This document shows, in pieces, positions 26,994 to 34,090 of a DNA stretch of 64,000 nt; within the stretch, counting starts at the first letter, position 1; every line of letters starts with the position of its first letter. This DNA comes from Burkholderiales bacterium 8X (lineage in GTDB: Bacteria; Pseudomonadota; Gammaproteobacteria; Burkholderiales; Burkholderiaceae_C): NCBI GenBank assembly GCA_902506565.1, contig LR732703.1, positions 2,928,425-2,992,424 on the forward strand, given 5' to 3'. The translations under genes were made by a program, and so were the position numbers. The notes below the pieces were generated by a model. The model searched no databases. It was not told where the DNA came from and saw only the letters and a program-made list of their open reading frames with translations.

Positions 26994-27191
26994 ATGAAAA
27001 ATCCCATCAAACTCACCATCGATGAGCCGGTGCCCGGATCCTTCATCTGGACCTTGCTCGAGACCGACCCCGACGGGGCGCCGCGCAAGGTCTTGCGGTC
27101 CGCCGAAGACGGCTACGAAAGCTACGAAGCGGCTCTCGCCAGCGGTACCCGGATGATGGACGCCGAACTGCGGCGCGAAACCACGCACTAG
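26994..27191 (+). CDS. Small hypothetical protein
   Basis: This 65-residue soluble protein is acidic to neutral with no signal peptide or membrane helix. A purine-rich GGGAGGGAGAGG 8-19 bp upstream supports the ATG at 26994. The P-G-S-F-I-W-T-L-L-E and E-S-Y-E-A-A-L-A-S-G-T blocks look like a folded small domain, perhaps of the DUF6566-like type seen in Burkholderiales, but I cannot name it firmly. Confidence 0.65.
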   Translation: MKNPIKLTIDEPVPGSFIWTLLETDPDGAPRKVLRSAEDGYESYEAALASGTRMMDAELRRETTH

Positions 27192-27302
27192 CGACTTGGC
27201 TCCCGGCCGGCTCGATCGGTACGGCCGGCCTATTTCATTCGGCCAGTCGCCTGCGGCTCTGCAGGCATTGACGCTGCCAGGCTTTGCGGCTCATATCCGG
27301 GG

Positions 27303-28172
27303 ATGGACTTGCACCATCCCTCGTTCCAGGGCCTGCTCCTTCCGTTGGCTCTCTCGGCCTTGGTGGCGGCCCTCGCAAGGGCCGTCCGTCGGGAGCACGG
27401 CGGCGCATCGGACTGGACCGCGATCGGCATCCCGATCGCACTCCTGCTCTCGGCCTGGTGGATGCTGGGCTGGACGCTCGTGCCGGACAACCTTCTCGAG
27501 AAACTTCCATGGTGCTATGCAGCTGCGGCCATCGTGGGCGTCGGCCTCCAGGCATCGCGAAACACGGCCGGCGAGCAGTGGTTGTTCGCCGGCCTTTTCT
27601 GGGCCATGGCGGTCGGCTTGCTCGGCAACCTGGGCCTCGCGTACAAGCTCGGCGCCGGAGGGGTCGGGCTCCTGGTGCTGGCGGCCTCCCTCAACGAGCC
27701 GCCTCGGCAACCGACCACGCCCGTGCTGCTGGTTGTCGCCAGCCTCGGTCTGGCAGGCGTGGCCATGGCTTCCGGATCGGCGCTGCTGTTCGAACTGGCG
27801 CTTGCGCTGGCGGCCGCGACGGCAGGCTGCGCCTTGTGGCTGTGGCCGGTGGTGCGCATCTCCTTCTGCGCCGTCGGCTCGGTCCCGGCGACGCTCGCAT
27901 GGCTGATGCTGGCGTTTGCGGTGGCGAGCCTGACCTCCGCCAGGCCGACCACGCTGTTGGTGCTGGCGGCAGCGTTCGGCGCCGGCATCCTCGTGCAGGG
28001 CGCAGCGCGCAACTTCGCCTTCGTGCAGGCGTTGCGTCCCTGGAGCCGGGCGCTGATCGTGGCGGCCTTCGCCGCGGCCTTCGCATCGGCCGCGGTGCTG
28101 CTGGCCCTGCAAGACGGTGGCGCCGGGCCCGCTGCTAGCATGGACGATCCCTACTACCAACCGCGCTGGTGA
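27303..28172 (+). CDS. Polytopic membrane protein of unknown function
   Basis: The 289-residue protein has eight or nine predicted membrane helices and a hydrophilic tail (M-D-D-P-Y-Y-Q-P-R-W). There is no recognisable transporter or enzyme motif. It begins 28 bp before the RibD-C-like gene's promoter-proximal side, in the same direction, and ends 27 bp upstream of that gene. The two are therefore probably co-transcribed, which makes it a candidate membrane partner for the pterin/lipid-like cluster. The ATG at 27303 has GGGG just upstream. Confidence 0.7.
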   Translation: MDLHHPSFQGLLLPLALSALVAALARAVRREHGGASDWTAIGIPIALLLSAWWMLGWTLVPDNLLEKLPWCYAAAAIVGVGLQASRNTAGEQWLFAGLFWAMAVGLLGNLGLAYKLGAGGVGLLVLAASLNEPPRQPTTPVLLVVASLGLAGVAMASGSALLFELALALAAATAGCALWLWPVVRISFCAVGSVPATLAWLMLAFAVASLTSARPTTLLVLAAAFGAGILVQGAARNFAFVQALRPWSRALIVAAFAAAFASAAVLLALQDGGAGPAASMDDPYYQPRW

Positions 28173-28199
28173 GCAGCGTCGGAGCGGCCAACGCCCGTC

Positions 28200-29114
28200 A
28201 TGGATCCATCGCAGCCGATTTCCTTCGTCACGGCGCAGGCGCATGACGTCGAGGCTCTCTGGGCCTCTTGCCTCGACATCGCCCGGGTGCGCAGGCAAGC
28301 AAGCCGCGGCGGCACGCCGTCGAACGACTCGGTCGCCCCGCCGATACCCTGGACCGACGAGGACGGTTTCGCGTTGGACGGGACCTGGACGCCTCCCGCG
28401 CAGGAACTCTTCGCGCTCCTCAAGCCGATCCTCGATGCGTCCCGGCGAAGCGTGCCCTGGGCGATCGGCCAGCTCGGTCAGAGCCTCGACGGCTGCATCG
28501 CCACCCGCGACGGCGACTCGCACTACGTGAACGGCGCCGGCGTGCTCACCCACCTGCACCGGCTGCGGGCGCTGTGCGACGCGGTCATCGTCGGCGCGGG
28601 CACGGCGGCCATCGACGATCCGCAACTCACCACCCGCCTGGTGCCGGGCGAGCATCCGGTGCGGGTCATCCTCGACACCGACCTGCGCCTCGGCCGCGGC
28701 TTGAAGGTGTTCTCGGACGGGCAGGCGCCGACGCTCCTCGCCTGCGACGAGCGACGCATGCCCGAGGCCGTCGAACGCTTCGGCGCGACGCAGGTGCTCG
28801 GCGTTCCGGGACTGCTCGCTGACGACGGCAACCCCCGGCTCGCAGCGCTCGTCGCCGCGCTCGGCCGGCGCGGGCTCGACATGCTTTTCGTCGAGGGAGG
28901 CGGCGTGACGGTGTCGCGCTTCATCGCACAAGGCTGCCTCGACCGACTGCATCTCAGCATCGCGCCGGTGCTGATCGGCGAAGGCCGCCGCGGCCTGCAG
29001 GTTCCGCAATCCGGCGCGATGCGCGATTGCCTGCGGCTGCGCTCGCGTGTGTTCCGATTCGACGAGGACGTGCTCTGGGATCTGGACTTGCGTTCGCCCG
29101 AGCCGAGGTCCTGA
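28200..29114 (+). CDS. RibD C-terminal-domain (dihydrofolate-reductase-like) reductase
   Basis: This 304-residue protein has an N-terminal extension of about 85 residues and a RibD-C/DHFR-like domain (PF01872 type). The domain contains GQLGQSLDGCIATRDGDSHY, the L-R-A-L-C-D-A-V-I-V-G-A-G-T block for NADPH, D-D-P-Q-L-T-T-R, and M-L-F-V-E-G-G-G-V near the end. The zinc deaminase motifs of full RibD (H-A-E, P-C-x-x-x-x-x-x-P-P-C) are absent, so it is a stand-alone reductase. In riboflavin synthesis this fold reduces a ribosylaminouracil. Here, beside a PTPS-like protein, methyltransferase and glycosyltransferase, a related but different substrate is more likely. Confidence 0.85.
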   Translation: MDPSQPISFVTAQAHDVEALWASCLDIARVRRQASRGGTPSNDSVAPPIPWTDEDGFALDGTWTPPAQELFALLKPILDASRRSVPWAIGQLGQSLDGCIATRDGDSHYVNGAGVLTHLHRLRALCDAVIVGAGTAAIDDPQLTTRLVPGEHPVRVILDTDLRLGRGLKVFSDGQAPTLLACDERRMPEAVERFGATQVLGVPGLLADDGNPRLAALVAALGRRGLDMLFVEGGGVTVSRFIAQGCLDRLHLSIAPVLIGEGRRGLQVPQSGAMRDCLRLRSRVFRFDEDVLWDLDLRSPEPRS

Positions 29115-29136
29115 GCGCCGAGCGTTGCAGGCGCCG

Positions 29137-30039
29137 TCAGCCGCCCCGAGCTTGCGGCGGCAAGGCCAGCAGGTCGACATGTCCCACGCGCAACGACGCG
29201 ACCGAGGCCAATGCCAGCCGGCGCGCCTGCCAATCCCGCACCAGGTCCTGGGTACCCGGCTGGTGCTCGATCGCCGCTGCGCAGAAGCCGTCCACCATCG
29301 CCTGGTACATCGCCCGCCCGGTGCCGCCGCCGGTCGAATCCAGCCACCAGTCGCTTCGTGCCGAGCTGGTTCGAAAGCCACGTTCGCGCAGCCGCCGGCC
29401 GGCATATTCCGCAGCGTCGATCCCGAGTGCCGGGCCGAAGCCCTTGTCCCGGAGCTGATGCCATGCGAAGAGGCCGGACACCGCGCCATCGGCCGAATCC
29501 TGCGGCGACCATTCGAGCCGTCCATCGACGTTGAGCCCGAAAAGAAGCGCAGCGCCGGCATCGGCCGCATGCGCCGACAAGGCATCGAACCACCGGGCCG
29601 AGACCAGGTCGAGCAGCGCGGACGCGGTCACCATTCGGATACGGCTCCAGGGAAGCCGGTCGAGCGAGACATCGAGGTCGAGCTGCAGCCTCTGCACCTC
29701 CACCTCCCAGGCCGGTCCGGCCACGCGAAGCCGATCACCGTCGGTCTCGAACTTCCATTGATTCGCCCGGCACCAGTCCGCCATGCAGGCCGGCACCTCG
29801 GCAAGGAGCCGCGCATCCTGGTCGACCAGGGTCCAGCGTTGCCGGCCCTCGAGACTCGGCGCGAGCGCGCGCAGGTTGGCGCCGGTGCCGGCGCCGAGGT
29901 CCAGCACGCCGAGCGGCTCGGCGCCTCGTCGAAGACCTGCGGCGACGGCGGGCAGGTCGAAGCCCTGCAACGCTTCCGCGCGCGCGGCGAGGTCGAAGGG
30001 CTCGCGCAGCTGGAGCCAGCCGGGCTCGAAGGCGCTCAT
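29137..30039 (-). CDS. Class I SAM-dependent methyltransferase
   Basis: The 300-residue protein has motif I VLDLGAGTGAN at about residues 44-54 and an acidic L-V-D-Q-D-A-R-L-L in the following strand. T-A-S-A-L-L-D-L-V is in the motif IV position. The middle and C-terminal parts are not of a family I can name. It is the last gene of a four-gene minus-strand unit (dehydrogenase, PTPS-like, glycosyltransferase, this). Its ATG overlaps the glycosyltransferase stop by 4 bp (ATGA), so it is translationally coupled. It converges with the RibD-C gene 22 bp away. Confidence 0.82.
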   Translation of the reverse strand: MSAFEPGWLQLREPFDLAARAEALQGFDLPAVAAGLRRGAEPLGVLDLGAGTGANLRALAPSLEGRQRWTLVDQDARLLAEVPACMADWCRANQWKFETDGDRLRVAGPAWEVEVQRLQLDLDVSLDRLPWSRIRMVTASALLDLVSARWFDALSAHAADAGAALLFGLNVDGRLEWSPQDSADGAVSGLFAWHQLRDKGFGPALGIDAAEYAGRRLRERGFRTSSARSDWWLDSTGGGTGRAMYQAMVDGFCAAAIEHQPGTQDLVRDWQARRLALASVASLRVGHVDLLALPPQARGG

Positions 30040-31139
30040 GAAACGGCCTTGGCCCTGGCCGCGAAATCGAGCAGCGCAGCGGCGAAGCCTTGGCTGCTCT
30101 CCCGCCAGGAGGGCAGACGTTTGCGCGCCATGCGGGCCCCCTGTGAAAGCTTTTCGAGCAGCGAAGGGTCGTCGAGCAAGCTGAGCAAGGCCTCGCGCAG
30201 CGAAGCCACGTCGCCTGGCGGCACCAGCAGGCCAGCCGCGCTCGGCACGGTGTCCGCGATGGCGCCGGCCGTGGTGCTGACGATCGGAAGCCCCCGCGCG
30301 AGCGCTTCGGCCAGCGCCATGCCGTAGCCCTCGTGGAAGGAGTTCAGCACGAAAAGGTCGGCTTGGCGGTAGAGGTCGTCGAGCCCCCGGTCGCGCTGCT
30401 CGCCGAGCAGCAGCACGCGATCCTGCAAGCCCTTTGAAGCAATGAAGGCACGCAGCTCGGCGACGCAGCTCGGATCCATGGCCAGGCTGCCGGCGCAGCG
30501 AAGCATCCAGCTTCGATCGGCGAGGCCCCCGAGCGCCTCGACCAGCAAGCGGTGACCCTTGCGCGGCGTGATGGTGGCCACGCAGAGCAATTCGAGCGGA
30601 GCACCCTGCGCCTCTCTACCGACCGCCAACGGCGCCGCATCGGTGCCCGGCTCCACCACCACGATCCGCGCGGGCTCGACGCCGAACTCTCCCAGGCCGC
30701 GTGCCGTGAAGGGACTGGTCACCAACACGCCAGCGGCCAGCGCCAGCGCTCGCCGTTCGCTCTCGAAGAGCCGGCTTCGACTGTCGGCTTCGAGCCCGGT
30801 TTCCAATGCCAGCGGGTGATGCACCAGCGCCACCAGGCAAAGCCTTTCGGCATGGCGCGCCAGCTCGTCCGGCAACACGCCGAAGGCCAGGCCGTCGACA
30901 ACCGCGAGGCTGCCGTCGTCCAGCGCGGCCAGGCGGGCCTCGGCCATGCGACGGGTGGACGCGTCCGGCCACGGAAAGCCTTCGCCAAGTTCGATCGCGT
31001 CGACCTGCCAACCCGCCTCGCCGAGGCCTTCGATGATCCGCCGGTCGTAGCCATAGCCACCGGTGCGGGTCGCAAGCGAACCGGGCACCAGGAAGCTGCA
31101 GCGGGGTCCGCTCAAAGCGGGGCCTCGTAGGCGGCCCAT
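30036..31139 (-). CDS. Glycosyltransferase, GT4-like GT-B fold
   Basis: The 367-residue enzyme opens with a GT-B Rossmann domain (C-S-F-L-V-P-G-S-L, then [13 protein letters not shown]). The C-terminal domain has the donor-binding pattern [13 protein letters not shown] and the acidic E-x7-E motif in [20 protein letters not shown]. This is a retaining glycosyltransferase of family 4 type that uses a nucleotide-sugar donor. No membrane anchor is present. The start overlaps the end of the PTPS-like gene by 28 bp. The acceptor is unknown, and the cluster suggests a soluble pterin/aminouracil-like compound or a lipid headgroup. Confidence 0.88.
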   Translation of the reverse strand: MGRLRGPALSGPRCSFLVPGSLATRTGGYGYDRRIIEGLGEAGWQVDAIELGEGFPWPDASTRRMAEARLAALDDGSLAVVDGLAFGVLPDELARHAERLCLVALVHHPLALETGLEADSRSRLFESERRALALAAGVLVTSPFTARGLGEFGVEPARIVVVEPGTDAAPLAVGREAQGAPLELLCVATITPRKGHRLLVEALGGLADRSWMLRCAGSLAMDPSCVAELRAFIASKGLQDRVLLLGEQRDRGLDDLYRQADLFVLNSFHEGYGMALAEALARGLPIVSTTAGAIADTVPSAAGLLVPPGDVASLREALLSLLDDPSLLEKLSQGARMARKRLPSWRESSQGFAAALLDFAARAKAVS

Positions 31140-31510
31140 GCCACGTGCGATTCCTCGAGCCGCACGCGCATGCCTTGCAAGCCGCTCGCATGCGGACCGA
31201 GTTCGCCGGCAGCGATGCGGGTCGCGATGCGGTCGAAGATCACCCGCGCCATGAACTCGGTCGTGGTGTTCCTGCCCCGGAAGCCGGCCTCTTCGTCGAG
31301 GTTGCGGAAGTTGAATTCGCCGAGCACGGTGCGCAGCACGTCCGTCAGCCGTCCGATATCGACCACCACGCCGTCGGCATCCAGCTCCGGCCGGCGCAAC
31401 TCGACATCCACCACATAGGTCGCCCCGTGCAGCCGCTGGGCCGGGCCGAACACCGCGCCCTGGAAGCTGTGGGCGATCATGAAATGGTCGCGGACGGAGA
31501 CGCTGTACAT
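31112..31510 (-). CDS. 6-pyruvoyl-tetrahydropterin synthase / QueD-fold protein with atypical active site
   Basis: This 132-residue protein has the length and fold pattern of the PTPS/6-carboxytetrahydropterin synthase family (T-fold). The order of blocks is [31 protein letters not shown]-like N-T-T-T-E-F, and V-R-L-E-E-S. Several key residues differ from QueD. The position of the catalytic Cys (usually C-x-x-L-H-G-H) reads A-Q-R-L-H-G-A, so the Cys and one zinc His are missing. The catalytic L-D-H block reads F-N-F. The terminal Glu that anchors the pterin is kept. It may bind a pterin or purine-like ligand without classical PTPS chemistry. Confidence 0.85.
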   Translation of the reverse strand: MYSVSVRDHFMIAHSFQGAVFGPAQRLHGATYVVDVELRRPELDADGVVVDIGRLTDVLRTVLGEFNFRNLDEEAGFRGRNTTTEFMARVIFDRIATRIAAGELGPHASGLQGMRVRLEESHVAWAAYEAPL

Positions 31511-31526
31511 GAGAGGGGTTCCTTTT

Positions 31527-32513
31527 CTAGACGTAGTCGATGCGCTGGCAAAGCGTGCCGCCGTCGCCGGCCGACAGTCGCGCGAGCACCGCGGGCAGAT
31601 CCTGGAACGGCGCGCTGTCGGTGATCAGCGCGTCCAGCACGGGTTCGCGCAGGAGCGACAAGGCAAGCTCCAGCCGGCGACGGTGGTTCCAACGGGCACG
31701 CTGCGATGGCGCGACCTGCCCGACCTGGGAACTGCGCAGCACCAGCCGCTGCGAATGGAAAGCCTCCCCGAGCGGCAAAGGGACGCTGCGGCGGCCGTAC
31801 CAGCTCATCTCGAGCACGGTCGATTCGAAGGCTGCGAGCCGCAAGGCCGTTGCCAGCCCGTCCGGATGGCCGCTGGCATGCACCACCAGGTCGGCGCCCG
31901 GCCGGGCGGTTGCAGGCTCGGCGAAGACGATTCCGAGCCGTTCGGCGACCTGCCGGCGGTCGCTGCGAATGTCGACGATCTCGACTTCGCAGCCCGGGAT
32001 CCGGCTCGCGAGCCACGCCACCAGCAACCCGACCACGCCGGCGCCGACCACGGCCACTCGATCACCGATGCCGGGGGCCGCGTCCCAGAGCGCGTTGATG
32101 GCGGTCTCCATGTTGGCGGCCAGCACGGCGCGGCCGGGCGGAACGCCTTCGGGCAGGAGATGAAGCGCATCGATGGGAACGAGGTAGCGATCCTGGTGCG
32201 GATACAGGCAGAACACCTGCCGCCCGACCAGTTCGGGCGGGCCGCTCTCGACCTCGCCCACGTTGGCATAGCCGTACTTGACCGGCCCCGGAAACTGCCC
32301 TTCCTGGAAGGGCGCCCGCATCCGCTGGAATTCGCTTTCGGGAATCTCGCCGCGATACACCAAAAGCTCGGTACCGCGACTCACGCCGCTGTGCAGACTG
32401 CGAACGCAGGCTTCGTTCGCCCGCGGCGGGGGCAGCGAGGAGCGTCGAAGCGAGGCACGGCCCGGCGCTTCGATCCAGCAGGCCAGCGCTTCGCCAGGTT
32501 CGGAGCTTTGCAT
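31527..32513 (-). CDS. Medium-chain dehydrogenase/reductase (BchC-like branch)
   Basis: This 328-residue MDR-superfamily oxidoreductase has an N-terminal GroES-like domain with S-G-V-S-R-G-T-E, and a Rossmann domain with [16 protein letters not shown] at about residues 166-181. [10 protein letters not shown] suggests NAD(H) preference through Asp. The usual catalytic zinc ligands (Cys of C-G-x-C/S, His of G-H-E) are replaced ([15 protein letters not shown]), as in the 2-desacetyl-2-hydroxyethyl bacteriochlorophyllide (BchC)-like group. It heads the four-gene minus-strand unit. The start at 32513 fits the family, although its Shine-Dalgarno sequence is weak. Three direct repeats lie just upstream. 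Confidence 0.82.
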   Translation of the reverse strand: MQSSEPGEALACWIEAPGRASLRRSSLPPPRANEACVRSLHSGVSRGTELLVYRGEIPESEFQRMRAPFQEGQFPGPVKYGYANVGEVESGPPELVGRQVFCLYPHQDRYLVPIDALHLLPEGVPPGRAVLAANMETAINALWDAAPGIGDRVAVVGAGVVGLLVAWLASRIPGCEVEIVDIRSDRRQVAERLGIVFAEPATARPGADLVVHASGHPDGLATALRLAAFESTVLEMSWYGRRSVPLPLGEAFHSQRLVLRSSQVGQVAPSQRARWNHRRRLELALSLLREPVLDALITDSAPFQDLPAVLARLSAGDGGTLCQRIDYV

Positions 32514-32526
32514 GAGGCTCTGGGAG

Positions 32527-32567
32527 AAAGGACTCGGAAGGAAGGGACTCGGACCAAAGGGCTTGGA
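32527..32567. repeat. Three imperfect 12-bp direct repeats in a divergent promoter region
   Basis: AAAGGACTCGGA (32527-32538), AAGGGACTCGGA (32542-32553) and AAAGGGCTTGGA (32556-32567) are spaced by 14-15 bp. They lie 13-54 bp upstream of the MDR gene and about 120 bp before the divergent CDP-alcohol phosphatidyltransferase gene. They may be tandem activator or repressor sites that control both sides. Confidence 0.45.
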
Positions 32568-32687
32568 GGAAATGCGGCCGACCAGCCGCGAGGCATGATA
32601 GACCGCGCCCCCGGCCCCGCGGAAGCCTGTGGGCTCCGCCCGGCCTTGCGGTTTGCCGGCTTGCCCGGCTTGGTTCATATTCCGCAC

Positions 32688-33479
32688 ATGCCGTTCTCGG
32701 GATCCATCGCATCCAACCCGCTTCGCGCCTTCGCGCCGGAGCAGTTGGCGCGTCTGCGGATCGAGGCCATCGCCGCCTTCGTCGCGCTGCTCGCGATCAA
32801 GCTGTGCGTCGGCGTGTGGCTCGCAGCCTCGAGCGACTTCGGCGCCGCCTTCGTCCTTCGTGCCCTGCTGGTCTTCGGCTGCGGCTTCGGCTTGATGCTG
32901 CGGGCACTGCCCGCTCATGCGCCCCGCATGCATTTCGGCGACGCCAATCGGGTCACGCTGGCGCGGCTGATGCTGATCGCCTTGCTGGCGGCGGCTTTCG
33001 GCGAACCGGTCGCGGCCACCGGCATCTGGCCGTGGATCGCCGTCGGCGTCGCGACCGCCGCGGCGCTGCTCGATGCGGTCGACGGCCCGCTGGCGCGCCG
33101 GAGCGGCTTGTCGAGCGACTTCGGCGCTCGCTTCGACATGGAATGCGATGCCTTCCTGGTGCTGGTGCTGAGTCTCCTCGTGCTGTGGTTCGACAAGGCG
33201 GGCAGCTGGATCGTCGCCGCCGGCCTGCTGCGCTATGCCTTCGTCGCGGCAGCCTGGGCGTTGCCATGGCTCGCGGGCGAGCTGCCGCCGAGCTTGCGCC
33301 GCAAGTCGATCTGCGTGCTGCAGATCACCTGCCTCATCGTCTGCCTCGGCCCGATCGTCGATGTCGACACCAGCCGTTTCATCGCGGCCGCGAGCCTTCT
33401 GGCGCTCGTCGCGTCGTTCGCCATCGACATCGCCTGGCTGTTCCGGCGCCACCGCAGCTCAAACAAGGAGACGCCATGA
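32688..33479 (+). CDS. CDP-alcohol phosphatidyltransferase family protein
   Basis: The 263-residue integral membrane enzyme has six or more helices. The complete family motif D-x2-D-G-x2-A-R-x8-G-x3-D-x3-D is present, from DAVDGPLARRSG to FDMECD (about residues 127-152). It transfers a phosphoalcohol between CDP and an alcohol acceptor in phospholipid or related headgroup synthesis. Specificity (glycerol, inositol, serine, or an unusual alcohol) cannot be told. The ATG at 32688 is chosen because earlier in-frame sequence lacks coding character. Its stop overlaps the YceI-like gene's ATG (ATGA). Confidence 0.9.
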   Translation: MPFSGSIASNPLRAFAPEQLARLRIEAIAAFVALLAIKLCVGVWLAASSDFGAAFVLRALLVFGCGFGLMLRALPAHAPRMHFGDANRVTLARLMLIALLAAAFGEPVAATGIWPWIAVGVATAAALLDAVDGPLARRSGLSSDFGARFDMECDAFLVLVLSLLVLWFDKAGSWIVAAGLLRYAFVAAAWALPWLAGELPPSLRRKSICVLQITCLIVCLGPIVDVDTSRFIAAASLLALVASFAIDIAWLFRRHRSSNKETP

Positions 33480-34090
33480 AACCCGCACCCTTCCATCGAC
33501 GCGCCGCACGCCGCGCCGCCAGCTTCGCCCTCCCTTTCCTGCTGCTGGCGGCTTGCGGAACCCTGTCGGCCCAGCCGGCCCGCTACGAGCTCGACCCGGA
33601 CCACATCAGCGTCGGCTTCCTGGTCGACCACCTCGGCTATGCCAAGGTGCTCGGCATGTTCCGCGCCGTGCGGGGCAGCTACAGCTTCGACGAAGCCACC
33701 GGCGCGCTCGGCGAGGTGCGCATCGAGATCGATACGCAAAGCGTCTTCAGCAACCACGCCAAGCGCGACCAGCATCTGAAGAGCGCCGATTTCCTCAACA
33801 GCGCCGAGTACCCGCGCATGGTCTTCACGGCAACTTCCGGCAAGCGGACCGGCGAACGCACCTTCGACATCGCTGGCCAGCTCGAGCTGCTCGGGCGCAG
33901 CCAGCCGCTGACGCTGCAGGCGACCTGGAACAAGAGCGGCACCTCGCCTCTCGACAAGAGCTATGTGATGGGCGTGTCGGCGCGCGGCAGCTTCAAGCGC
34001 AGCAGCTACGGGATGAACTACGCGGTGTCGAACGGTTGGGTCGGCGACGAGGTGCCGCTCATGATCGAGTTCGAGGCCAAGCGCAAGTGA
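33476..34090 (+). CDS. YceI-family periplasmic protein, possible lipoprotein
   Basis: The 204-residue precursor has an Arg-rich N-terminus (two R-R pairs) and a hydrophobic core ending L-L-A-A-C-G, which is a lipobox, so lipidation at Cys27 is plausible. The remainder is a YceI lipocalin-like beta barrel that begins Y-E-L-D-P-D-H-I-S-V-G-F and contains R-D-Q-H-L-K-S-A-D-F-L-N-S-A-E-Y-P and V-S-A-R-G-S-F-K-R-S-S-Y-G-M. YceI proteins bind polyisoprenoid-type lipids. It is translationally coupled on both sides (ATGA with the upstream gene, GTGA with the downstream one), suggesting joint function with lipid enzymes. Confidence 0.9.
   Translation: MKPAPFHRRAARRAASFALPFLLLAACGTLSAQPARYELDPDHISVGFLVDHLGYAKVLGMFRAVRGSYSFDEATGALGEVRIEIDTQSVFSNHAKRDQHLKSADFLNSAEYPRMVFTATSGKRTGERTFDIAGQLELLGRSQPLTLQATWNKSGTSPLDKSYVMGVSARGSFKRSSYGMNYAVSNGWVGDEVPLMIEFEAKRK

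Noticed and set aside
27200..27232. Terminator after the 65-residue protein gene
   Set aside because: GGCCGG/CCGGCC arms occur but the loop is long and no T-run follows.
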